This document shows positions 1 to 5,317 of a stretch of 5,618 bases of DNA, in pieces. The notes below the pieces were generated by a model that saw nothing but the letters and a program-made list of their open reading frames with translations, was not told where the DNA came from and searched no databases. The position numbers and the translations under genes are program-made. This DNA comes from Thermoplasmata archaeon (GTDB lineage: Archaea > Thermoplasmatota > Thermoplasmata > Thermoplasmatales > Thermoplasmataceae): contig JAJYDZ010000141.1 in NCBI GenBank assembly GCA_021790415.1, positions 1 through 5,618 on the forward strand. The letters are read 5' to 3'. Numbering within the stretch: position 1 is the stretch's first letter; the number at the start of each line of letters is the position of its first letter.

Positions 1-15
1 TCATCATATTTTTGT

Positions 16-39
16 TAATTCCATAAAGCATAATTCCAT
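16..39. repeat. Short direct repeat, 9 bp units at 15-bp period
   Basis: The 9-bp word TAATTCCAT occurs at 16-24 and again at 31-39, so the two copies start 15 bp apart. The pair lies about 60-80 bp before the start codon at 97 and upstream of the predicted TATA box. Direct repeats in this position could bind a regulator, but the sequence is AT-rich and only two copies exist, so chance is a real possibility. The rest of 1-96 holds no convincing gene on either strand. Confidence 0.3.
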
Positions 40-64
40 GATACTGCCGTTAAGGAATAAGCAT

Positions 65-76
65 TATATTTTAAAA
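65..76 (+). promoter_or_regulatory. TATA-box promoter of the membrane protein gene
   Basis: An AT-only stretch containing TATATTTT and a TTTAAA core (70-75) has its core centre 24.5 nt before the ATG at 97. Archaeal transcription usually starts about 24-27 nt downstream of the TATA centre, so the transcript is predicted to begin at or next to the start codon. No purine-rich ribosome binding site precedes the ATG (the preceding bases are CAGATAAA), which agrees with a leaderless mRNA. Confidence 0.6.
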
Positions 77-96
77 GAAAATAAGAATCAGATAAA

Positions 97-1230
97 ATGT
101 CCTATGATTCTCTGTGGGAATGGAACAAATATTCTCTTCTAAAAATGGCGACCATTTTTGCCATAATGATCATTCTGATCCTTGTTTTTTACGGTGATTA
201 TATTCTTTATAAAATACCCGGAAATTTAACGCTTACATTGTATTCATACACCATTTTTGGAATGATTATCGTCTCCATTTTTCTTTATTTGTTTAGAAAA
301 AATCCTCTTAACACAGAGAAATATGGCAAAGCATTTACTTTTTTGAAGATAAGTTTGGGAACTCTTTGGATAATCGACGGCATTCTTCAGTTGCAACCGG
401 AAATGCCCTATGTTTTCTTGCCATATGTGATTATTCCCATGATGGGATCCACAAACGGGGAACTTTATAATATCGTCCTTTTTGGAGTCAATATATGGAG
501 CATCCATCCCGTAATATTCAATGCGATGGCAGCAGTTACCCAATTATTTATCGGTATTGGACTCTTAATTAAATTAAATAAAGTGGGGAATCTTTTTGTC
601 CTTTTTATCTCCGCTGCCTGGTCATTGATAATATGGATCTTCGGAGAAGGTTTCGGAGGCATTTTGCAGGCAGGATCGAGCTTTCTTTCTGGAGTACCGG
701 GCTCTGCTTTTGTCTATTTCATAATTTCTATTTACTTAATGCTTGTAGTTATTGGCCTTAACAAAAAAGAAGTAATACCAATCTTCATGGCCGTGGTATT
801 CCTAATCTCGTTTATTCTTCAAATAATCCCAGCATCACAATTCTGGTCAGGATATACACTTTCCAGAATACCATACAATTTGATATTTTTATATCAACCT
901 CGATTTCTTTCCAATTCTTTTTTATATTTCGCCAGTTCGTTTATCACCTATGATTTCTACTGGAATATGTTTTTTTCAATTTATTTTGCCATATGCGTGA
1001 TCTTCTGGTTGTACCGTCCCTTTTATGGAGCCATCTTGACAATACCCATAACACTGTTTTCATGGTGGGTTGGACAGGATTTTGGAATTGTAAGTGGTTA
1101 CGGCACTGATCCCAACAGTGGGTTACCCATATTCCTCATAAGCGTGTACACTTTAATTTATACCATTCCTTCAAAGAATTATTTTCCCCTAAACTTTCTA
1201 AGAAGAAAATCTTCAGCAGAAATGCAGTGA
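97..1230 (+). CDS. Polytopic membrane protein with duplicated four-helix module, function unknown
   Basis: A 377-residue integral membrane protein with about ten predicted helices, judged by eye. Two N-terminal helices (about 14-36 and 45-66) are followed by two similar four-helix blocks (about 82-221 and 226-357). Block 1 has LQLQP at 97-101 and W-x-x-G-E-x-F-G at 180-187; block 2 has LQIIP at 241-245 and W-x-x-G-Q-x-F-G at 323-330, an offset of 143-144 residues, which points to internal duplication. Other distinctive segments are WIIDGILQLQP (91-101), GVPGS (199-203) and GTDPNSGLP (336-344). From memory these resemble an uncharacterised, DoxX-like membrane family also seen in actinobacteria; I could not verify this by search. 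The start at ATG 97 is supported by the leaderless promoter spacing. The tail is short and basic (FLRRKSS), probably cytoplasmic. The gene is 63 nt upstream of iorA, which has its own promoter, so no functional link is implied. No catalytic motif was recognised. Confidence 0.85.
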   Translation: MSYDSLWEWNKYSLLKMATIFAIMIILILVFYGDYILYKIPGNLTLTLYSYTIFGMIIVSIFLYLFRKNPLNTEKYGKAFTFLKISLGTLWIIDGILQLQPEMPYVFLPYVIIPMMGSTNGELYNIVLFGVNIWSIHPVIFNAMAAVTQLFIGIGLLIKLNKVGNLFVLFISAAWSLIIWIFGEGFGGILQAGSSFLSGVPGSAFVYFIISIYLMLVVIGLNKKEVIPIFMAVVFLISFILQIIPASQFWSGYTLSRIPYNLIFLYQPRFLSNSFLYFASSFITYDFYWNMFFSIYFAICVIFWLYRPFYGAILTIPITLFSWWVGQDFGIVSGYGTDPNSGLPIFLISVYTLIYTIPSKNYFPLNFLRRKSSAEMQ

Positions 1231-1248
1231 TAGTTATTGTCAGACTTA

Positions 1249-1258
1249 ATATTTAAAG
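1249..1258 (+). promoter_or_regulatory. TATA-box promoter of the iorAB unit
   Basis: ATATTTAAAG contains the same TTTAAA core (1252-1257) seen before the first gene and the exporter gene. Its centre is 25.5 nt before an ATG at 1280 and 39.5 nt before the iorA ATG at 1294. The spacing therefore predicts a transcript starting near 1279-1280 with about a 15-nt leader before iorA, or a leaderless five-codon ORF. A weaker alternative box, TTAATAAA at 1267-1274, lies about 23.5 nt before 1294 and would make iorA itself leaderless. Confidence 0.55.
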
Positions 1259-1279
1259 CATAATTCTTAATAAAGCCTG

Positions 1280-1297
1280 ATGACTGATTCGTTATGA
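1280..1297 (+). CDS. Possible five-codon leader ORF (MTDSL) overlapping the iorA start
   Basis: ATG-ACT-GAT-TCG-TTA-TGA reads through 1280-1297, and its TGA overlaps the iorA ATG in an ATGA junction at 1294-1297. The ATG lies where the TTTAAA box predicts the transcript start, so it could be read as a leaderless mini-ORF that delivers ribosomes to iorA by termination-reinitiation. The iorA start has no clear Shine-Dalgarno sequence of its own, which makes coupling plausible. The peptide itself need have no function. An ORF this short can arise by chance, and the alternative box at 1267-1274 would bypass it, so this is a hypothesis. Confidence 0.3.
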   Translation: MTDSL

Positions 1298-3159
1298 ATA
1301 TATTTGACCCTCTGCTTGAAAAAAATGGCGGCAACAAGTTATTTCTTCTTGGCAATGAAGCCATTGTTCGTGGTCTCATCGAAGAGGGCGTTGGATACGC
1401 ATCAACATACCCTGGAACTCCTTCAAGTGAAATTGGGGATGTTTTATATCAAATACATGAAAGGGCAGGAATTAAATTCGAATTCTCAGTTAATGAAAAA
1501 GTAGCAATAGAAAGCGCTTTTGCAGCTGCTGTTTCCGGAGTGAGATCATTTGTGTTCATGAAGCATGTTGGTATGAATGTTGCCTCCGATCCAATGATGA
1601 GTATGGCATATACCGGAACAAGAGCTGGTATGGTTATAATGACTGCTGACGATCCATCAATGTTTTCATCTCAAAATGAACAGGATAATAGGAATTATGC
1701 CAGACTTGCGCATCTTCCCATAATAGAACCCTCAAACCCTCAGGAGTGCAAGGATTTTATAAAGTATGCGTTTGAATTGTCTGAAAAGTATTCCATTCCG
1801 GTAATATTCAGAACAACAACACGGGTATCACATCAGAGAGGGATGGTATTACTTTCTCAGGCTGCTGATATGAAAAATAAGGGATATTTTCAGAGCAGCA
1901 AGAATCAGTTCAATGCACTGCCTGTAAATTCAAGGAGATTAAAGGTAGAACTTCTTAAAAAGATGGAAATGATAGAAAAAGACGGTGAATCATCGCCACT
2001 AAATTATGAAATAGATGGAGACAGTAAGCTGGGAATAATAACAAGTGGCATTTCCTTTGGATACTTGCAGGATTTGAAAAATGACTACAGCCTCTCCCTC
2101 AACATTCTAAAATTATCACTTACAAACCCCATTCCCAGAGAAAAGGTTGCAGAATTTATTAAAAAGCATAGGGATACAATTGTTGTTGAGGAGCTTGATC
2201 CAATCCTGGAAAATGATATCCTCAAGATTGCACAGGAACACAAGATCGATTCAATTATCCACGGAAAGAACACAGGAGAGCTACCAGCATATTACGAATT
2301 TAATGAGGATATTATTGCTTCTGCAATACTTCCGTTGCTCGATATCTCCCCGCCAGAGGATAAATCATTCAAGGATTCACTGCCTCAAAGACCTCCGGTT
2401 TTATGTCCCGGTTGCCCACACAGATCTGTTTACTATTCAGTCAAAAGAGCTCTAAGGCTTTCAAACATAAAAGATGCCATATTTTCTTCAGATATAGGCT
2501 GCTATTCCCTTGGGATTTACGAACCCTATGAAACCTCTGATTTAATTCTGAGCATGGGATCATCAGAAGGATTGGCTAATGGTTTTTCGAAAGTAACTGA
2601 TCAGCCGGTAATCGCTTTCATAGGTGACTCCACATTCTTCCACTCAGGCATCCCCCCGCTCATAAATGCAATACACAATGGAAACAGCTATAAGCTTATA
2701 ATATTGGACAACTCAACCACTGCAATGACAGGGCATCAACCCAATCCGGGAATAGCTGATCCCGCTAACGGTTTCAATGAAGTAAACATTGAAGAGGTTG
2801 TTAAATCCATAGGGGTCAAAGATCTAGTAACAGTCAATTCCTTTGATGTTGGACAGGTGCTGAAAAGTGTAACAGGGGCTCTTAAGAGAAAGGGTGTATC
2901 TGTCATAGTAGCCCGTGGTGAATGTGCCATACTTAGCGATAGAAGGGCTAAGAAAAATGGTACTCTAAAACTATATGAGGTTGATCAGACAAAATGCAGC
3001 AAGTGCATGAACTGTGTGGAAAATTTTTCATGCCCTGCCCTCTATGTTCAAGAGGGTCAAATAAAAATAAACGCAACACTTTGTGACGGATGCGGAGTAT
3101 GCGCTGAAATCTATGTGTGTCCGTATCAGGCAATAAAGGTGGTAAACCATGAAATATAA
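1294..3159 (+). CDS. iorA: Indolepyruvate:ferredoxin oxidoreductase, alpha subunit
   Basis: The large, thiamine-diphosphate and iron-sulfur subunit of the enzyme that converts indolepyruvate and other aryl pyruvates plus CoA to aryl-acetyl-CoA, CO2 and reduced ferredoxin. It acts in the cytoplasm during aromatic amino acid breakdown. At 621 residues it is near the usual length. The N-terminal pyrimidine domain has YPGTPSSEI (39-47) and Glu68 in FSVNEKVAIE. The C-terminal half starts with the family signature CPGCPHR (371-377), followed by DIGCYSLG (400-407) and the cofactor/Mg segment GDSTFFHSGIPP (444-455) with Asp445 and Asn473. A ferredoxin-like tail carries two four-cysteine sets, C568/C571/C574/C580 and C597/C600/C603/C609, each ending in Cys-Pro, for two [4Fe-4S] clusters. 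The ATG at 1294 is the first possible start, since an in-frame TGA lies at 1285. It overlaps iorB by 11 nt. No frameshift or missing key residue was seen. A broader 2-oxoacid range is possible. Confidence 0.96.
   Translation: MNIFDPLLEKNGGNKLFLLGNEAIVRGLIEEGVGYASTYPGTPSSEIGDVLYQIHERAGIKFEFSVNEKVAIESAFAAAVSGVRSFVFMKHVGMNVASDPMMSMAYTGTRAGMVIMTADDPSMFSSQNEQDNRNYARLAHLPIIEPSNPQECKDFIKYAFELSEKYSIPVIFRTTTRVSHQRGMVLLSQAADMKNKGYFQSSKNQFNALPVNSRRLKVELLKKMEMIEKDGESSPLNYEIDGDSKLGIITSGISFGYLQDLKNDYSLSLNILKLSLTNPIPREKVAEFIKKHRDTIVVEELDPILENDILKIAQEHKIDSIIHGKNTGELPAYYEFNEDIIASAILPLLDISPPEDKSFKDSLPQRPPVLCPGCPHRSVYYSVKRALRLSNIKDAIFSSDIGCYSLGIYEPYETSDLILSMGSSEGLANGFSKVTDQPVIAFIGDSTFFHSGIPPLINAIHNGNSYKLIILDNSTTAMTGHQPNPGIADPANGFNEVNIEEVVKSIGVKDLVTVNSFDVGQVLKSVTGALKRKGVSVIVARGECAILSDRRAKKNGTLKLYEVDQTKCSKCMNCVENFSCPALYVQEGQIKINATLCDGCGVCAEIYVCPYQAIKVVNHEI
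3138..3143 (+). promoter_or_regulatory. Shine-Dalgarno-like site for iorB inside the iorA 3' end
   Basis: GGTGGT lies within the last codons of iorA, five nucleotides before the iorB ATG at 3149. GGTG can pair with the CACC of the archaeal 16S rRNA tail. It is the clearest ribosome binding site in the window, and it precedes the only gene that clearly cannot be leaderless because it is internal to a transcription unit. It supports the choice of ATG 3149. Confidence 0.6.
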
Positions 3160-3802
3160 TATTATAATAGCGGGAATTGGTGGCCAAGGAGTTGTGACAT
3201 GCGGCAGCCTAATTTCAAAGGCTGCAATCCACAAAGGGCTTAACGCAATAATGTCAGAAATCCATGGGCTTGCTCAAAGAGGTGGATCTGTTTCAGTTGA
3301 AGTTAGATTGGGTGATGTTCATGGCCCAATAATACCAAATGGTGAAGGAGATCTTTTGATTGGACTGGAATATATGGAAGGGATAAGAAATATTCCGAGG
3401 ATGAAGGATGGATCTACTGTTATATTATCCCTTGAAAAACTAACGCCGGTAAGCTTAAGTATAAAGGGTGAAGAATATCCGAATCTAGACAAAATTCTCA
3501 ATGATGCAGCCAAGCGCCTGAATATTTATGAGATAGATGCAGAAACAATTGCCACGGAAGCAGGAGATAAGAGAACATCTAATTCTGTTATAATGGGTTT
3601 TATTTCAGCGCTTGATATAATGGAACTAAATAACGAAGATTTTATTAATGCCATAGATTCAACATTTTCCGATAAGACGATGTTGATAAATCACAGGGCC
3701 TTTGAACTGGGTGCTCTGGAGAAAACTAGGGCTAAACTGAGGCAAAACAATATTGAAATAGACAAATACATAGAAGATGTTGATAAAAAACTACTAAAGT
3801 AA
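3149..3802 (+). CDS. iorB: Indolepyruvate:ferredoxin oxidoreductase, beta subunit
   Basis: The small partner of IorA, equivalent to the gamma domain of other 2-oxoacid:ferredoxin oxidoreductases; the two form the active complex in the cytoplasm. The protein has 217 residues, about the usual size. The N-terminus has the glycine-rich IAGIGGQGVVT (8-17), followed by the typical SEIHGLAQRGGSVSVEVRLG (36-55), then GEGDLLIGLEYMEG (65-78) and NSVIMGFIS (145-153). The C-terminal 30 or so residues are charged (EKTRAKLRQNNIEIDKYIED region) and likely helical. The ATG overlaps the iorA end by 11 nt and has GGTGGT five bases upstream, so the two genes should be co-transcribed and translationally linked, giving balanced subunits. 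The gene is intact. The subunit has no cysteine cluster, which is as expected because the clusters are in IorA. Confidence 0.95.
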   Translation: MKYNIIIAGIGGQGVVTCGSLISKAAIHKGLNAIMSEIHGLAQRGGSVSVEVRLGDVHGPIIPNGEGDLLIGLEYMEGIRNIPRMKDGSTVILSLEKLTPVSLSIKGEEYPNLDKILNDAAKRLNIYEIDAETIATEAGDKRTSNSVIMGFISALDIMELNNEDFINAIDSTFSDKTMLINHRAFELGALEKTRAKLRQNNIEIDKYIEDVDKKLLK

Positions 3803-3808
3803 CTATGC

Positions 3809-3817
3809 TTTTAAATA
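3809..3817 (+). promoter_or_regulatory. TATA-box promoter of the LysE-type exporter gene
   Basis: TTTTAAATA in the 34-nt gap after iorB has its TTTAAA core (3810-3815) centred 24.5 nt before the TTG at 3837. This is the same spacing as for the gene at 97, and it predicts a leaderless transcript starting at the TTG. Read-through from iorAB remains possible because no obvious T-run terminator separates the genes. Confidence 0.6.
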
Positions 3818-3836
3818 AGAAAATAATCCACTTCCA

Positions 3837-4433
3837 TTGAATTTTTATATTATAGTTCCTCTGGGAATATTTCTAGGGCTATCAATGGCCGCCCCTCCCG
3901 GTCCAATAAATTCGCTCATAATAGAGAGATCCATAAAATCTCTTTCTGATGGGGCCAGAATAGGATTAGGAGCCATGACTGCTGATTTTATATTCATGGT
4001 TCTCATATTTGCATTCCAAAAAACAGTAAATTTCTCATATTTTCTTCCCATTATATATTTGGCTGGTGCAATAGTCTTTGTTTATATTGCATATAACATG
4101 AAATATCATTCTTCAGAAGCAACTAGTAAAAATTATTCTTTCTATGGATATTTCAGAGGTCTTGGTACTGGCCTGGTGAATCCGTATCAGATCATATGGT
4201 GGTTGAGTGCCGGATTGGCTATATTTGAAACATTCGGTTATACCCTGTTTTACTTCTTTTTTATTGGGATCTGCGTTTGGATTTTTTCCATTACAACGCT
4301 TGTTCATTATTCATATATAAAATACGGTGAAATCTTAAGAACAATACTTATTGATTTCAGTTCTCTGGTACTTTTGATATTCTCAGGTATCTTCATATAT
4401 GAGGAACTATTGATTTTTCATCTGGTTATATAA
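3837..4433 (+). CDS. LysE/RhtB-family transporter, probable amino acid exporter
   Basis: A 198-residue membrane protein with six predicted helices (about 4-20, 40-60, 67-88, 108-130, 134-158 and 168-190), the size and topology of the LysE/RhtB family, which exports amino acids and related small molecules. Diagnostic segments are GLSMAAPPGPINSLIIERSI (14-33), with the family's Pro-Gly-Pro motif after helix 1, then the glycine-rich RIGLGAMTADFIF (41-53), and GLVNPYQIIWWLSAGL (112-127) in helix 4. The start is TTG: an in-frame TAA lies at 3816, no ATG or GTG occurs between, and the next ATG (3885) would delete most of the first helix. The TATA box spacing independently supports TTG 3837. Its position behind iorAB makes export of an amino acid or a product of its breakdown a reasonable guess, but the substrate cannot be read from sequence. 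No signal peptide beyond the first helix. Confidence 0.82.
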   Translation: MNFYIIVPLGIFLGLSMAAPPGPINSLIIERSIKSLSDGARIGLGAMTADFIFMVLIFAFQKTVNFSYFLPIIYLAGAIVFVYIAYNMKYHSSEATSKNYSFYGYFRGLGTGLVNPYQIIWWLSAGLAIFETFGYTLFYFFFIGICVWIFSITTLVHYSYIKYGEILRTILIDFSSLVLLIFSGIFIYEELLIFHLVI

Positions 4434-4442
4434 TCTTGAAAG

Positions 4443-4450
4443 TCTATAAG
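4443..4450 (+). promoter_or_regulatory. Possible TATA box for the phosphodiesterase gene
   Basis: TCTATAAG lies in the 56-nt gap after the exporter gene, 43.5 nt from its centre to the ATG at 4490. It would give a leader of about 18 nt without a Shine-Dalgarno sequence, or place the start near a TTG at 4470. A weaker AT-rich stretch, AATACTAT at 4462-4469, is 24.5 nt before 4490 and would give a leaderless mRNA. I cannot choose between them. Confidence 0.35.
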
Positions 4451-4489
4451 TGAAAGATATGAATACTATTTGACACTTATTAGTCACTC

Positions 4490-5179
4490 ATGATTATCAT
4501 TGGCCATAGAGGGGCAGGAGGTCTTTTTCCAGAAAATTCCATAAGGGCATTTCGGGAAGCTGAGAAAATAGGTTGCCATGCTGTTGAATGCGATATCCGG
4601 TTAAGCGCTGATGGTCATCTTGTTGTAATACATGACCCAGATCTTATCCGACTCGCAAGTTTAGATCTAAATATAGGGGAAATGAAACTTGATCAAATAT
4701 TAAAAATCAAATTGAACAGCGGTGAAACAATTCCCACACAGGAGGAAGTTTTTCTAAGTGTCGCAATTCCGGTTTATGTGGAACTGAAAGAGGAAGCAAC
4801 CGTCAATGCTCTTTCCAGATTACTACGAGAAAATAAAAATTTTCAAAAAAGAACTGTTACAATCTCATTCATTCATGAAGCAATACGGAAACTAAAGAAA
4901 AACTTCCCGAAAATGATAACAGGTGCCTTGATGAGCACAGTTCCGGAAGACCCACAATCAATAAGGGAAAACTGTAATGCTGATTTTTTGTCTCTCCATT
5001 ATGATGGTCTTGAAAGATCATTTATTACATTATGTCATAATCAAAAAATGGGTATTAACGTCTGGACGCCTAACGATGAACTATCTCTGAGAAGATGCCT
5101 GAATTTAGATGTCGATTCCATCACAACAGATCGGCCGGACATTGCCTTTGGGCTTTTGAAACAAAATGGATTATCATAA
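4490..5179 (+). CDS. Glycerophosphodiester phosphodiesterase (GDPD family)
   Basis: Hydrolyses glycerophosphodiesters to glycerol phosphate and an alcohol; metal-dependent TIM-barrel fold. The 229-residue protein is full length for the compact cytosolic form and has no signal peptide or membrane helix. It opens with the family signature IIGHRGAGGLFPENS (3-17), giving His6 and Arg7, followed by VECDIRLSADGHLVVIHDPD (32-51) with metal ligands Glu33 and Asp35 and catalytic His48. Glu98 in VYVELKEE (96-102) is the expected third metal ligand. The C-terminal barrel strands carry VWTPND (191-196) and ITTDRPD (211-217), also typical. All key residues are present, so it should be active. Archaeal lipids are built on sn-glycerol-1-phosphate ethers, so the natural substrate may be an archaeal lipid breakdown product or an imported diester; this is unresolved. 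The start at ATG 4490 sits right before the signature, with an in-frame TAG at 4481 excluding longer forms. It is separated from both neighbours by gaps. Confidence 0.95.
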   Translation: MIIIGHRGAGGLFPENSIRAFREAEKIGCHAVECDIRLSADGHLVVIHDPDLIRLASLDLNIGEMKLDQILKIKLNSGETIPTQEEVFLSVAIPVYVELKEEATVNALSRLLRENKNFQKRTVTISFIHEAIRKLKKNFPKMITGALMSTVPEDPQSIRENCNADFLSLHYDGLERSFITLCHNQKMGINVWTPNDELSLRRCLNLDVDSITTDRPDIAFGLLKQNGLS

Positions 5180-5317
5180 TACAATCAAGCAAGTTTCCTC
5201 CAATATAGAATCAAAAATAGGCGTTTTACAATTTAGATCCCAAATACCATTAATTAAAAAATCAATGCATTTAAAAGACAACTTTTTATAGAAACTTACA
5301 ATTAGAAATAGATCAAT
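5180..5317. other. Intergenic region before pdxS
   Basis: This 138-nt gap is the longest non-coding stretch in the window. It is AT-rich, shows no convincing ORF on either strand, no strong hairpin and no T-run terminator immediately after the phosphodiesterase gene. It contains an 8-bp palindrome TTAATTAA at 5250-5257, which is common in AT-rich DNA, and the candidate pdxS promoter elements at its right end. Its length suggests pdxS is transcribed independently of the upstream gene. Confidence 0.6.
5268..5290 (+). promoter_or_regulatory. Candidate promoter region of pdxS
   Basis: Two TATA-like elements are present: CATTTAAAAG (5268-5277 region, TTTAAA core 5270-5275) and TTTTTATA (5283-5290). 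The first would start transcription near 5297 and give a leader of about 20 nt; the second would start near 5311 and give a leader of about 7 nt. No Shine-Dalgarno sequence precedes the ATG at 5318. The near-leaderless option fits the rest of the window better, but the choice is not certain. Confidence 0.45.

Noticed and set aside
2..142. An open + strand frame running from the window edge to a TAA at 140, possibly the tail of an upstream gene
   Set aside because: It crosses the predicted promoter and the start of the membrane protein gene, its composition is that of AT-rich non-coding DNA, and no family resemblance is visible in the translation.
244..662. Minus-strand open frames at 244-543 and 465-662
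   Set aside because: They lie wholly inside the membrane protein gene, lack a promoter or recognisable protein features, and read as antisense of helix-coding sequence.
1231..1293. A terminator hairpin after the membrane protein gene
   Set aside because: No stable stem or T-run can be found in the gap; transcription may end at a diffuse AT-rich site or read on.
2147..2455. A 102-codon + strand frame inside iorA
   Set aside because: It is an alternative frame of a conserved gene with no frameshift signal, and its translation has no domain-like pattern.
3155..3166. Perfect 12-bp palindrome TATAATATTATA just inside iorB
   Set aside because: It falls in codons for Tyr-Asn-Ile-Ile at a conserved beta strand in AT-rich DNA; it is better explained by coding constraint than by an operator.
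2948..3234. Minus-strand open frames opposite the iorA end and iorB start
   Set aside because: Their cysteine- and histidine-rich translations are mirror images of the iron-sulfur region of iorA; the sense strand encodes clearly conserved proteins.
5250..5257. Palindrome TTAATTAA before pdxS as an operator
   Set aside because: Eight-base AT palindromes are frequent in this composition, and nothing else supports regulator binding there.
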